The notes: generated from the letters alone by a model not told the origin. 64,000 nt of DNA from Fen-549 sp050011315 (GCA_050011315.1 JBEKJI010000001.1:1-64000); one strand, 5' to 3'; numbered from the stretch's first letter, positions 8,970 to 17,831 are shown. A program made the numbers and translations.

Positions 8970-9210
8970 CGGCGTCAGTGTAGATGTCACGCAGTGCCGT
9001 ATCGACCCGGACTTGGGTTCTAAGTGTGCGATTGAAGGCGCGCAGTGAGAGCGCGCGCTCGAAGCAGGAGAGCCGCCGGCAGGTGTAAACACCGCGGCCA
9101 GGAGATGTCGGGGCGGGCCTCAATTCGCCGGAAAACCCTGCGAAGCGCAGCAGCTCCGCTTTCGGCGCTTTCCGACCGCAACCGGCACAGCTCCTGATCG
9201 GAACTACCAT
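8962..9210 (-). CDS. rnpM: RNase P modulator RnpM / YlxR (DUF448)
   Basis: An 82-residue DUF448 protein. It has the IRSCAGCGRKAPKAELLR N-terminus, the GRGVYTCRR motif, and a basic C-terminal helix (RAFNRTLRTQV). The family binds RNA and has been reported to modulate RNase P. It lies between nusA and infB in the standard order. Its start overlaps the nusA stop by one base (TGATG) and its stop overlaps the infB start by 8 nt. Confidence 0.93.
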   Translation of the reverse strand: MVVPIRSCAGCGRKAPKAELLRFAGFSGELRPAPTSPGRGVYTCRRLSCFERALSLRAFNRTLRTQVRVDTALRDIYTDADG

Positions 9211-10628
9211 CAGCTGGCTGTGGCGCCGTCCTCCTGACCGCTATCCGGTTCCGCCTGCTCGGCTTCCGGCTCGACTTCGAGCGGTTCCGGGTTGTCGCCT
9301 TCGGGAGCCTCGGCAATCTCCGCTTCGACAGCCTCGGCCTCTTCGACCGTCACCTCCGCGGCCTCCTCAGGAGCAAGCGACGCCAGCTCCTGGTGAGCGG
9401 GCACGCCGCAGTAGCGGGAGCCCGGCAGAGCCGCGTTCGGGCAGCGCTTGCCGTTGGCGAGAATGGCGGAGCAGCGACCGATGAACTCCTCCTCGCCGCC
9501 GGCGAAGGCGGCGTCGGCCTCGTGCTGCGCGAACTCGCTGTCGGAGGTGATGTCCACCTTCCAACCCGTCAGCCGGGCTGCCAGGCGGGCATTCAGACCC
9601 TCCTTGCCGATCGCCAGCGCCAGCTGGTCGTCGGGCACGACCACGGTAGCCTCGCGAGTCTCATCGTCGACGAACACCTCGCGCACGCGCGCCGGCGCAA
9701 GCGCCTTGGCGATGAAGCGCGCCGGCTCGGCGTTCCAGGGGATGATGTCGATCTTCTCGCCCCTGAGCTCGGAGACGACCATGCGCACGCGCGAGCCGCG
9801 CGGGCCTACGCAGGCGCCGACGGGATCAACGCCCTGGGTGTGCGAGACAACAGCGATCTTGGAGCGATATCCCGGTTCGCGCGCGACGGCACGGATCTCG
9901 ACCAGGCCGTCTGCGATCTCGGGCACCTCGAGCTCGAACAGCGTCTTGATCAACTCGGGATCGCGGCGCGAGAGGATGACCTGCGGCCCCTTGGTGCTCG
10001 ATCTAACCTCGGTGATGACCGCCTTGATCCGGCTTCCCTGCTCGTAGCGCTCGCCGTCGACCTGCTCGGAGCGAGGCAACAGCGCTTCGACCTTGCCCAG
10101 ATCGACGAGCACGTTGTTACGGTCGCCGGCCTGCTGGATGATGCCGGTCACCACCTCGGTGACGCGATCGACGTACTCCTCGTACATCATCTCGCGCTCG
10201 GCCTCACGGATTCGCTGCAGGATCACCTGCTTGGCCGTCTGCGCAGCGATGCGGCCGAAGTTCTCGGGCGTGACGTCTGTGCGCTTGATCTTCTCGGACG
10301 GCACCAGCGACCACTCGATCTCGAGATCGTCATCGCTGATCAACAGGTGCGAGCGCTCGCCGGTCTCGGCCTCGAGCTCCTCCAGTTCCTGAAGCTTTTT
10401 CTCCCGCGCCTCGTCGAGCAGCTTCTCCTCGAGCTTGGGCGGTATCTCGATTGCGTAGACGCGGAAGTCGCCGCCTTCGTCCAGCTCGACCTTGGCGTGG
10501 CGAGCCGATCCCGGCGTTTTCTTGTAAGCCGCGAGGAGCGCATCCTCGAGCGCGGCCACCAGTGCGCCGTTCTCGATTCCTTTTTCGCGCTCGATCTCGC
10601 GGACGGCGTCGATGATCTCCTGAGTCAT
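9210..10628 (-). CDS. nusA: Transcription factor NusA with C-terminal zinc-knuckle-like tail
   Basis: Pausing, termination and antitermination factor that binds RNA polymerase. The N-terminal domain is followed by S1 (GDRNNVLVDLGKVEALLPRS), KH1 (GVDPVGACVGPRGSRV) and KH2 (QLALAIGKEGLNARLA). After KH2 comes an unusual tail with Cys386, Cys396, Cys407 and His412 in a C-x9-C-x10-C-x4-H arrangement, then about 60 residues rich in Glu and Ala. The acidic repeats of proteobacterial NusA are absent. The total is 472 residues. The gene starts 13 bp after rimP. The same Cys spacing occurs in the protein at 38639-39091. Confidence 0.95.
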   Translation of the reverse strand: MTQEIIDAVREIEREKGIENGALVAALEDALLAAYKKTPGSARHAKVELDEGGDFRVYAIEIPPKLEEKLLDEAREKKLQELEELEAETGERSHLLISDDDLEIEWSLVPSEKIKRTDVTPENFGRIAAQTAKQVILQRIREAEREMMYEEYVDRVTEVVTGIIQQAGDRNNVLVDLGKVEALLPRSEQVDGERYEQGSRIKAVITEVRSSTKGPQVILSRRDPELIKTLFELEVPEIADGLVEIRAVAREPGYRSKIAVVSHTQGVDPVGACVGPRGSRVRMVVSELRGEKIDIIPWNAEPARFIAKALAPARVREVFVDDETREATVVVPDDQLALAIGKEGLNARLAARLTGWKVDITSDSEFAQHEADAAFAGGEEEFIGRCSAILANGKRCPNAALPGSRYCGVPAHQELASLAPEEAAEVTVEEAEAVEAEIAEAPEGDNPEPLEVEPEAEQAEPDSGQEDGATAS

Positions 10629-10641
10629 GAGTTCCTACCCC

Positions 10642-11082
10642 CTACCCCTCGTCGATCAGGTTGCCCCGTACGAGATCCTCGTAGGGAATGTCAAATTCTT
10701 CGCTCTCCGTAGCCACGCGCACCGTCTCGTCCTCGGCGGAGACGATGCAGCCGCGGAAGCGTTTGCGACCGCCGATGGCGCTGGCGGTGCGCAGCGCGAC
10801 CCGGCGCCCGACGGCGCCGCGAAAGTGATCGGGCTTACGCAGCGGCCGCTCCAGCCCCGGCGAGGAGACGTCCACTGTGTAGCGGTCGAGGTAGCCGCGC
10901 AGGACGTCCGTAACGCGCCGGCAGAGGGCATGATCGACCCCGGCCGAGTGATCGACGTAGACGCAGAAGCGCGTCGGCGAGACCAGCTCCACGGCCAGCA
11001 CGTCGACGTCGGGTAGCGCCTTCTCTACCAGTCGTGACACCTCGTCCGTCAGCTCCCTCTCCTTGTCGTGAACGCCTGCCAA
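10642..11082 (-). CDS. rimP: Ribosome maturation factor RimP
   Basis: 30S maturation factor of 146 residues. The N-terminal domain includes LVSPTRFCVYVDHSAGVDHALCRRV, conserved in the form RvyID...v..dC. The motif VDVSSPGLERPLRKPDHF is diagnostic of the family. It is the first gene of the rimP-nusA-rnpM-infB-DUF503 operon and is preceded by a leader with a GC-rich hairpin. Confidence 0.94.
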   Translation of the reverse strand: MAGVHDKERELTDEVSRLVEKALPDVDVLAVELVSPTRFCVYVDHSAGVDHALCRRVTDVLRGYLDRYTVDVSSPGLERPLRKPDHFRGAVGRRVALRTASAIGGRKRFRGCIVSAEDETVRVATESEEFDIPYEDLVRGNLIDEG

Positions 11083-11101
11083 TCTGCCCTCTCACGAAAA
11101 C

Positions 11102-11120
11102 GGGCGCCCTCGGAGCGCCC
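11102..11120 (-). promoter_or_regulatory. GC-rich hairpin in the rimP-nusA leader, possible attenuator
   Basis: On the minus strand GGGCGC (11120-11115) pairs with GCGCCC (11107-11102), and the stem is followed directly by GTTTTC. It lies 20 nt upstream of the rimP start. A second stem (atttc/gaaat, 11121-11140) lies just upstream of it. A stem plus a short T run in a nusA leader is consistent with attenuation, which is known for nusA operons elsewhere; this assignment is an inference. A TATCCT at about 11158 on the minus strand could be the -10. Confidence 0.4.
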
Positions 11121-11267
11121 ATTTCAACTGCTAGTGAAATGTGGTACCCCAAAGGATAGCAAGGCGGGGTCGGCCGTAAAAGGCCGGCGACCTGCACTGC
11201 CGGAGAGATCGGAGGCTTCCTACGCGAGCGGCACAGCAGTAAGAGCGACGGCGAGCATGAACGCACC

Positions 11268-11705
11268 TCAGAGCTCGAGGATGACCGTGACCGGGCCGTC
11301 GTTGACCAGCTCGACCTGCATCAGGGCACCGAAGCGACCGGTCTGCACGGGCACCCCTTCGTCGCGCAGCGCGGCGCAGAAGCGCTCGTAGAGAGGCTCG
11401 GCCAGATCGGCCTGGGCTGCGTCCGAGAAGCTCGGGCGGTTGCCCCTGCTCGTGTCGGCGATCAAGGTGAACTGGCTGACCACCAGCGCCGAGCCGCCAA
11501 CGTCGCGGACGTTGTGCGAGAAGCGGCCCTCGTCGTCGGGGAAGATACGCAGCCGCGCCACCTTGCCCGCGAGCGTCTCGGCGATCTCGTCACTATCCGT
11601 GCGGGCCACCCCGAGGAGTACGCAGACGCCGCCGTTCACCTCTCCCAGTAACTCCCCGTCACCGAAAACGCGCGCCCGTGCTACCCGCTGCACAACTACT
11701 CTCAT
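11268..11705 (-). CDS. dtd: D-aminoacyl-tRNA deacylase
   Basis: Removes D-amino acids wrongly attached to tRNA. MRVVVQRVARARV opens the fold; the active-site motifs SQFTL (in VVSQFTLIAD) and NDGPVT (variant of the NxGPVT cross-subunit motif) are both present. It has the usual length of 145 residues. It is transcribed toward the rimP leader and away from the first PilB-like gene, with 30 bp between the two starts. Confidence 0.94.
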   Translation of the reverse strand: MRVVVQRVARARVFGDGELLGEVNGGVCVLLGVARTDSDEIAETLAGKVARLRIFPDDEGRFSHNVRDVGGSALVVSQFTLIADTSRGNRPSFSDAAQADLAEPLYERFCAALRDEGVPVQTGRFGALMQVELVNDGPVTVILEL

Positions 11706-11735
11706 ACGGCCTCCCTCGAAGACGACAACCAGATT

Positions 11736-13421
11736 ATGGAAGCCTCACGCCTTCCGTGGATGCAACTGGGCTCGCTTCTCATTCGTGACAGCGTCGTCAC
11801 AAGCGAGCAGCTGGACGCCGCGCTGAGTGAAAAGGACGAAACCGGCAAGCGCGTAGGCGATATCCTCGTCGACCACGGTTGGGCGACCACCGCCGATCTG
11901 GCACATGCTCTCGCCGAGCAGTGGAATCTCGAGTTCGTCGACATCCTCAGCGCTGAGATTCAGCCCGAGGCGGTCAAGCTCCTCTCCGAGCTGGTGGTGC
12001 GCCGCTACCGCGCGCTCCCGATTCGCTATCTCTCCAAGAACGTGGTGCTGGTCGCAATCAGCGACCCGACCGACATCATTGGGCTCGACAACGTCAAGCT
12101 GGCGCTCGGTGTCGATCTCAAGTTCTGCCTGGCGGATCACCACGATCTGGAGCGGTCGATCGACCAGATCTTCAGCCAGCGCCCGTCGCTGCACGTCGTC
12201 GACGAAGCATCGCTGGAGCTGGAGGATGAGGAGCGCTTCGATCTCTCGCTCGCGGTCGACGAAGCGTCTCCGGCCATGAACCTGCTCAATCAGGTAATCG
12301 TGCAGGCGATTCAAGACCGAGCGTCGGACATCCATTTCGAGCCCGAAGACCGGCAGATGATCGTGCGCGTCCGCGTCGATGGCGTGACGCGAGAGCTGGC
12401 CAGCGTGCCCAAGACGATGCAGCAGGCGATCGTGAGCCGGCTCAAGGTGATGGCCAAGCTCGATATCGCCGAGCGCAGACTGCCGCAGGATGGGCATGCG
12501 GGCGTGAGGCTCTCCGGCGATCCGGTCGATCTGCGCGTCGCCGTGCTCCCGACCACCCGCGGCGAGAAAGTCGTCGTGCGCATTCTCCAACGCTCCTCGA
12601 CACACGTGACGCTACCCGAGCTGGGCATGAGCGAGCAAGCCTTCGTCCACTTCGCCCACGCCATCGACCAGCCCTTCGGCTGCGTGATCGCCTGCGGACC
12701 GACCGGCGCTGGCAAGACTACGACGCTCTACGCGGCCCTTGACCGGCTCAACTCTCGCGAGCGCGTGATCAACACGGTCGAGGATCCGGTCGAGTACGAG
12801 CTCGCCGGCGTCTCACAGATCCAAGTCAACGTCAAGAGCGGTCTCACTTTTGCGCGCGGACTTCGCACCATCCTGCGTGCCGATCCGGATGTCCTACTCG
12901 TGGGCGAGATTCGCGACGCCGAGACGGCGCAGATCGCCGTACAGGCGGCGATGACCGGCCACCTCGTGCTCACAACCGTTCACGCTCAAACGGCAGCCGG
13001 CGCCTTCGCGCGCCTACAAGACATGGGCCTGGCGCCGTTCATGCTTGCCAACGCCGTCAACTGCGTCGTCTCGCAGCGGCTGGTGCGCGTGCTCTGTAAC
13101 TCCTGCCGCCGTCCTGCCGAGGCAAGCGAGGCCGAGCGAGCCGTGCTGGGCCTGTCGCCTGAGAAGACCGCGGCCAACCTCTACCACCCGGCTGGTTGCC
13201 GCGCCTGCAGCAACAGCGGCTATCACGGGCGCACGGCGATCTACGAGGTTCTACCGGTCACTAGCGACGTTCGCAAGCTGATCGGCCACACCACCGAGGA
13301 GATCGAAAGCGAGGCCGTACGCGCCGGAATGATCACGCTCGAGCAGGACGGGCTCCGCCTCGCTCTGGCCGGCGTCACCTCGCTGGAAGAGATTCGCCGC
13401 GTGGTCGGTAGCGGCGCCTAG
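11736..13421 (+). CDS. GspE/PilB-type secretion or pilus ATPase, paralogue 1
   Basis: A 561-residue type II secretion/type IV pilus assembly ATPase. The N-terminal MshEN-type domain has two tandem motifs (LGSLLIRDSVVTSEQL and VGDILVDHGWATTADL), a class known in other proteins to bind c-di-GMP. The ATPase domain follows: Walker A GPTGAGKTTTLY, Asp box, Walker B VLLVGEIRDAETA, His box. A four-Cys zinc site near the C-terminus is LCNSCRR...GCRACSNSGYHGR. No other pilus genes are nearby, so its machine lies elsewhere. A close paralogue follows 112 bp downstream. Confidence 0.9.
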   Translation: MEASRLPWMQLGSLLIRDSVVTSEQLDAALSEKDETGKRVGDILVDHGWATTADLAHALAEQWNLEFVDILSAEIQPEAVKLLSELVVRRYRALPIRYLSKNVVLVAISDPTDIIGLDNVKLALGVDLKFCLADHHDLERSIDQIFSQRPSLHVVDEASLELEDEERFDLSLAVDEASPAMNLLNQVIVQAIQDRASDIHFEPEDRQMIVRVRVDGVTRELASVPKTMQQAIVSRLKVMAKLDIAERRLPQDGHAGVRLSGDPVDLRVAVLPTTRGEKVVVRILQRSSTHVTLPELGMSEQAFVHFAHAIDQPFGCVIACGPTGAGKTTTLYAALDRLNSRERVINTVEDPVEYELAGVSQIQVNVKSGLTFARGLRTILRADPDVLLVGEIRDAETAQIAVQAAMTGHLVLTTVHAQTAAGAFARLQDMGLAPFMLANAVNCVVSQRLVRVLCNSCRRPAEASEAERAVLGLSPEKTAANLYHPAGCRACSNSGYHGRTAIYEVLPVTSDVRKLIGHTTEEIESEAVRAGMITLEQDGLRLALAGVTSLEEIRRVVGSGA

Positions 13422-13533
13422 CGCTCTGGTGCGGAACGACTCTCGTTGCGGCGCAGCCTCACCCGGCGGTCTCTGCTCGAGGACGAGCCGAACCCCAAAT
13501 TCCGAAGCCGGCGCAATACTTAGAGCTTGAGTC

Positions 13534-15273
13534 GTGACCCAAGCGGTGTTTGAATGCGACTCTGGTTCCGATTTGGCTGAGACGAAAAATCCGACTCCAA
13601 GCCGTGAGCAAGCGCTCGGAGCGCTCCTGACTCGACGCGGAATCATCACAGAGGAGCAGCTCGAGCAGGCGCTGGCCGAGAAAGAACGAAGCGGCCAGCG
13701 CATCGGCGACATCCTCGTCGGTCACGGCTGGGCGACGTCGGCCGACCTCGCCCACGTGCTCGCCGAGCAGTACAGCCTCGAGTTCGTGGAGATCCTCGAG
13801 ACGCCGATCCAGCCCGACGTGATCAAGCTGCTCTCGGAGCGTTTCGTGCGCCGCTTCCGCGCTCTTCCTGTCAAATACCTGGCCAAGAACCTAGTGCTGG
13901 TGGCGATCGGCGACCCCACCGACATCGTTGCCCTCGACGACGTCAAGCTCGCGCTCGGGATAAACCTCAAGTTCTGCGTGGCCGACGCGCACGATCTCGA
14001 CCGGGCGATCGAGCAGGTCTATACGCAGCGCCCGGCTCTACGCATCGTCGACGAGCCGATCGAGCTGGAGGAGGAGCTCCTGGAGGAGCTCGACCTGAGC
14101 ATCATCGCCGGCGACGCCGCGCCCGCGGTCACCCTGGTCAACCAGGTGCTCACGCAGGCGATCGAGGATCGCGCCTCGGACATCCACTTCGAGCCGCAAG
14201 AACGGCAGATGACGGTACGGATTCGCGTGGACGGCGTCGCGCTCGAGCTGGCTTCGATTCCGAAAACGATGCAGCAGCCAGTCGTCAGCCGCCTCAAAGT
14301 GATGGGCCAGCTCGACATTGCCGAGCGCCGGCTTCCGCAGGACGGGCGCTGCGCGGTTCGCGTCGCCGGCAACTCGATCGACCTCCGCATCGCGATCCTT
14401 CCCACCACCCACGGCGAGAAGGTCACTATCCGCATCCTTCAGCACTCCTCGGGCCGAGTCACCCTGCCCGACCTCGGTATGAGCGAGCAGGCCTACGACA
14501 CCTTCAAGCGCGCTATCGACCAGCCCTTCGGCTGCATCGTCGCTTGCGGCCCGACCGGTGCCGGCAAGACGACGACGCTGTACGCCGCGCTCGAGCACCT
14601 GAACACCACCGAGCGCATCATCACGACGATCGAGGATCCGGTCGAGTACGAGATCGCAGGCGTATCGCAGGTGCAAACCAACCCCAAGCGCGGCCTCACC
14701 TTCGCCCGCGGACTGCGCACGATCCTTCGCTCCGATCCCGACGTGCTGCTCGTGGGCGAGATTCGTGACGGCGAGACCGCCGAGATCGCGGTTCAGGCGG
14801 CGCTCACCGGTCATCTGGTCTTCACCACTCTGCACACCCAGACGGCTGCCAGCGCCTTCGCACGACTCCAGGACATGGGCGTGGCGCCGTTCATGCTCGC
14901 CAACGCGATCAACACGGTCGTCTCGCAGCGCCTCGTGCGCAAGCTCTGCACGAACTGCCGGCGCGAATCGGCCCCGAGCGCGGCTGAGCGTACCGAGCTC
15001 GGTGTCGCCAAAGGCGCCAGCGCAACGATCTTCCGTTCTGGAGGCTGCAATCGCTGCAACGACAGCGGCTTTCTCGGTCGTACCGCGATCTACGAGGTGT
15101 TGCCGATGATAAGGTCGATACGCAAGCTGGTCGGGCACAGCACCGAGGAGATCCACGACGAGGCGGTCCGAAACGGCATGGTGACCCTGCGCCAGGATGG
15201 CTACCGGCTGGTATTTGCCGGCGTGACCTCGCTCGATGAGGTCAAGCGCATAGTCGGCGACGGGCGCTCATAA
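13534..15273 (+). CDS. GspE/PilB-type secretion or pilus ATPase, paralogue 2
   Basis: A 579-residue tandem paralogue of the preceding gene with the same architecture. It has a MshEN-type N-terminus (LGALLTRRGIITEEQL, IGDILVGHGWATSADL), Walker A GPTGAGKTTTLY, Walker B VLLVGEIRDGETA and the zinc tetracysteine LCTNCRR...GCNRCNDSGFLGR. The GTG at 13534 gives about 17 residues more than paralogue 1; a TTG at 13573 is an alternative. The close similarity over the full length indicates local duplication. Two assembly ATPases with separate N-terminal sensors suggest two regulatory inputs into one pilus system, which is inference. Confidence 0.9.
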   Translation: MTQAVFECDSGSDLAETKNPTPSREQALGALLTRRGIITEEQLEQALAEKERSGQRIGDILVGHGWATSADLAHVLAEQYSLEFVEILETPIQPDVIKLLSERFVRRFRALPVKYLAKNLVLVAIGDPTDIVALDDVKLALGINLKFCVADAHDLDRAIEQVYTQRPALRIVDEPIELEEELLEELDLSIIAGDAAPAVTLVNQVLTQAIEDRASDIHFEPQERQMTVRIRVDGVALELASIPKTMQQPVVSRLKVMGQLDIAERRLPQDGRCAVRVAGNSIDLRIAILPTTHGEKVTIRILQHSSGRVTLPDLGMSEQAYDTFKRAIDQPFGCIVACGPTGAGKTTTLYAALEHLNTTERIITTIEDPVEYEIAGVSQVQTNPKRGLTFARGLRTILRSDPDVLLVGEIRDGETAEIAVQAALTGHLVFTTLHTQTAASAFARLQDMGVAPFMLANAINTVVSQRLVRKLCTNCRRESAPSAAERTELGVAKGASATIFRSGGCNRCNDSGFLGRTAIYEVLPMIRSIRKLVGHSTEEIHDEAVRNGMVTLRQDGYRLVFAGVTSLDEVKRIVGDGRS

Positions 15274-15281
15274 CCGCCAGG

Positions 15282-15635
15282 CTAGAGTTCCTGGAAGGGG
15301 TCTCCGCGCTGCGCATCCGCCTCCGCGGGCGCCAGTATCTTCGCCAGCTTCAGCTGGCCTTTCGCTTCAGTAGTGCGACCGAGCCGGGCAAGTGAGCGAC
15401 CGAGCCCGTAGTAGCCGTAAGGATCGGTGGGCGTGATCTCGACCATGGCCCGAAACTCGACCTCGGCCTCCTCGAAACGACCGAGGCGGAGATAGGCGAT
15501 CCCAAGCGCCTCGCGGATCGAGGCCTTGCGCGGCTCTCTACGCTTTGCCTTCTCGAGCGACACCGTAGCCTGGGCGGGCATGCCGTCGGCGAGTTGCTGC
15601 CTGCCTCTCTGAAATAGCTCGTACGTGTCGGTCAT
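15282..15635 (-). CDS. Small tetratricopeptide-repeat protein
   Basis: A 117-residue helical protein with about three TPR units: YELFQRGRQQLADG, ASIREALGIAYLRLGRFEEAEVEFR and YGYYGLGRSLARLGRTTEAKGQLK. These are protein-protein interaction repeats. It has no signal peptide or enzyme motif. It converges on the second PilB-like gene with 8 bp between stops. TPR proteins often serve as pilus assembly scaffolds, but the opposite orientation gives no direct support for that here. Confidence 0.75.
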   Translation of the reverse strand: MTDTYELFQRGRQQLADGMPAQATVSLEKAKRREPRKASIREALGIAYLRLGRFEEAEVEFRAMVEITPTDPYGYYGLGRSLARLGRTTEAKGQLKLAKILAPAEADAQRGDPFQEL

Positions 15636-15751
15636 CTACATACGCATAGTCGGATTCTTGCTCTCCAGATCTAGCGTAGAGGCGATGCATGGGGTCAGGC
15701 GGCGAATCTTGTCTAGTCAGCTATCGCCGGTCCGAGTAACCTCTCGCACAT

Positions 15752-16324
15752 ATGTCGAGAGCTGGCCGCTTGCTCCTGTTGTCGATGGCCGTCGCTGCGT
15801 TCGCTGTTTCTACCGGGGAGCTCTCGGGATGCGGCACGACCGAGAAGAAAGGCGATCACCTCTACATAGGCAATGGCGTCTCCTTCCGCTTCCCGCACAA
15901 CTGGAAGAAGATCAAGCCCCAGGGATCGGAGGGACGCGGCCTCTGGACGGTGATGGTCGCGCCGCCGGATTCGTCGGGCGCCGACGTCGCCTTTATGACC
16001 GAGTACCGCATTCCGAGGACGATCACGAAAAAGAACCTGGCCTCGAAAAAGGCGGGCATCACCTCTACGGTCGCAGGAGTCGCGCTGCAGGCGGGCGGCG
16101 CACTGCTCTCCGGGCCGACGCCGATCACGATGGGCGGCTTACCCGGCTACCGCTTCCGGATCAGCGCCAGGGTCAAGAGCCGTCCCAGCACCAGCCGCCT
16201 CGTGCTCGTCTGGAAGGGCAGGACGGAGTACTTCCTCAACTGTCAGTACCTCACGAAGGGCATACTGGGCTCCGAGATCGAGCGCGGCTGCAGAATGATC
16301 ATCGCCTCCTTCAAGCTCGGCTGA
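15752..16324 (+). CDS. Predicted lipoprotein of unknown function
   Basis: A 190-residue protein. The N-terminus MSRAGRLLLLSMAVAAFAV is a signal peptide ending in the lipobox LSGC, with Cys27 as the predicted lipidated residue. The mature part begins with a PsbP/LpqN-like pattern (GNGVSFRFPHNWKKI), often seen in small exported actinobacterial lipoproteins, and ends CRMIIASFKLG. The middle has a hydrophobic alanine- and glycine-rich stretch. I do not recognise a specific function. It converges on coaBC. Confidence 0.7.
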   Translation: MSRAGRLLLLSMAVAAFAVSTGELSGCGTTEKKGDHLYIGNGVSFRFPHNWKKIKPQGSEGRGLWTVMVAPPDSSGADVAFMTEYRIPRTITKKNLASKKAGITSTVAGVALQAGGALLSGPTPITMGGLPGYRFRISARVKSRPSTSRLVLVWKGRTEYFLNCQYLTKGILGSEIERGCRMIIASFKLG

Positions 16325-16345
16325 GCCCCGGATCGGCGCACTCAC

Positions 16346-17506
16346 TCAGGAGGAAGCCGCGCCTCGTATTCGCTCGGCCTCATCGAGGATGGCTGCCGCG
16401 ATCTCGCTCTTGGCCGCCTTCGCCAGCCTGCGCTCGCCCGAGCCGGAGATGAGAACCGCTTCGTTGTCCTCGGCGTCGAAACCGATGTCGGCCCGCGAGA
16501 CGTCGTTGAAGACGATCAGATCGACCTTCTTGGCGACCAGCTTGATGCGCGCCCGCTCGAGTCCCGGGTCGCCCTCGTCGGCGGCGAAGCCGACCAGCAG
16601 CTGGCCTTTATGCCTGCGTGCGCCCAGCTCGCGCAGTACGTCGACGGTCGGCTCCAGCTCTACCTGCCAGGCGCTTTCGTCCTTGCTGCGCTTGCCCGAC
16701 TCCGGCTTCGCTGGCCGGTAGTCGGCGACGGCTGCGGCCATGAGAATGATGTCCGCGTCGGCCTCGAGTACCGCTTCTTCCAGCTCCGCCGCCGTCGTCA
16801 CCTCGACGACCTCCACTCCCGCCGGAGCCGGAACCGCCAGGTTGGCGGCAACCAGCGTCACCTCCGCTCCACGCCGCGCAGCCTCCGCCGCCAGAGCCAC
16901 TCCCATGCGGCCGGAGGAGCGGTTGCCGAGATAGCGCACCGTATCGAGCGGCTCGCGCGTACCGCCGGCGCTGACGAGCACACGAACTCCGGCGAGCGCG
17001 TCGGTTGCGGAGAGAAGCTGCAGGCAGCGGGCATAGATCTCCTCCGGCTCGCTCATTCGCCCCACCCCCGAGCCGCCCTCGCCCAGTTCTCCCTGCGCGG
17101 GCCCGACGATCTCGACACCGCGCTCGCGCAGCTTGCGCACGTTCTCCTGCGTCGCCCGGTTGTCCCACATGCGCGCGTTCATGGCCGGTGCCAGCACGAG
17201 CGGGCCCGTATGCGCTAGCGCGCTCTCGGTGACGAGGTTGTCGGCGATCCCACTCGCCAGCTTGGCGAGCGTGTTCGCAGTGACCGGCGCGATCACGTAG
17301 AGATCGGCGCGCTCGAGGTGCGGGTAGGGGCTCTGCTCGCTCGAGCGCCGCGCCAGAGCGTTCAGCGTCTGCGCTGTTACGAACCTCTCCCCCGCCTCGG
17401 TCAACAGCGGAACGACCTCGTGCCCATCCTTGACGAACAGGCGCACCAGCTCGCATGCCTTATAGGCGGAAATGCCGCCGCACACACCGATGAGAACTCG
17501 AGCCAT
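16346..17506 (-). CDS. coaBC: Bifunctional phosphopantothenoylcysteine decarboxylase / synthetase
   Basis: Makes 4'-phosphopantetheine for coenzyme A. The N-terminal flavoprotein CoaC domain has GVCGGISAYKACELVR, the catalytic His in PYPHLERAD and the PAMNARMW motif. The C-terminal CoaB domain has VLVSAGGTREPLDTVRYLGNRSSGRMG and KKVDLIVFNDVS. At 386 residues it is normal. It is the last gene of the nucleotide operon, 91 bp after rpoZ, and a 7-bp hairpin lies in that gap. rpoZ-coaBC is a conserved pair. Confidence 0.94.
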   Translation of the reverse strand: MARVLIGVCGGISAYKACELVRLFVKDGHEVVPLLTEAGERFVTAQTLNALARRSSEQSPYPHLERADLYVIAPVTANTLAKLASGIADNLVTESALAHTGPLVLAPAMNARMWDNRATQENVRKLRERGVEIVGPAQGELGEGGSGVGRMSEPEEIYARCLQLLSATDALAGVRVLVSAGGTREPLDTVRYLGNRSSGRMGVALAAEAARRGAEVTLVAANLAVPAPAGVEVVEVTTAAELEEAVLEADADIILMAAAVADYRPAKPESGKRSKDESAWQVELEPTVDVLRELGARRHKGQLLVGFAADEGDPGLERARIKLVAKKVDLIVFNDVSRADIGFDAEDNEAVLISGSGERRLAKAAKSEIAAAILDEAERIRGAASS

Positions 17507-17554
17507 GGCTTGATTCTGCCAGCACAGGCGAATAGGCCGGGCCTAGCCGGCTCA

Positions 17555-17574
17555 GAGCCTAGTGAAATAGGCTC
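17555..17574 (-). terminator. Hairpin between rpoZ and coaBC
   Basis: GAGCCTA (17555-17561) pairs with TAGGCTC (17568-17574) around a GTGAAA loop. No T run follows on the minus strand, so it would be a weak terminator. It may instead shape the mRNA between rpoZ and coaBC. CAGAGCCTAGT recurs near 18479 upstream of gmk. Confidence 0.35.
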
Positions 17575-17597
17575 TTAACAACCGAGCGCCGGTTGAG

Positions 17598-17831
17598 CTA
17601 GCGCTGCCTGTACTCATAGACGAGCTTGCCCTGGGCGACCTCTTCCAGGGACATCGTCAGGTAGTTCTTGGAGCGCGACTCGATCATCGGCGGCGGCGCC
17701 TCGTCGAAGGAGCCCTCGCCGAGCATGTGGTGGTAGTTGTTGATCTGACGGGCTCGCTTGGCGGCGACGATCACGAGCGCATAGCGCGAGTCAACGTTGG
17801 CGAGCAGGGCATCGACGCGTGGATTGATCAC
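17598..17831 (-). CDS. rpoZ: RNA polymerase omega subunit
   Basis: A 77-residue omega subunit that helps RNA polymerase assembly. The core NPRVDALLANVDSRYALVIV, then AAKRARQIN and the C-terminal SLEEVAQGKLVYEY are typical. The GTG at 17831 is chosen because it overlaps the gmk stop as GTGA; the longer upstream frame is a shadow of gmk. gmk-rpoZ-coaBC is the standard order. Confidence 0.93.
   Translation of the reverse strand: MINPRVDALLANVDSRYALVIVAAKRARQINNYHHMLGEGSFDEAPPPMIESRSKNYLTMSLEEVAQGKLVYEYRQR

Noticed and set aside
11161..11190. Hairpin CGGCC-gtaaaa-GGCCG as a dtd terminator
   Set aside because: The stem is only 5 bp, no T run follows, and it overlaps the probable rimP promoter region, so its role cannot be assigned.
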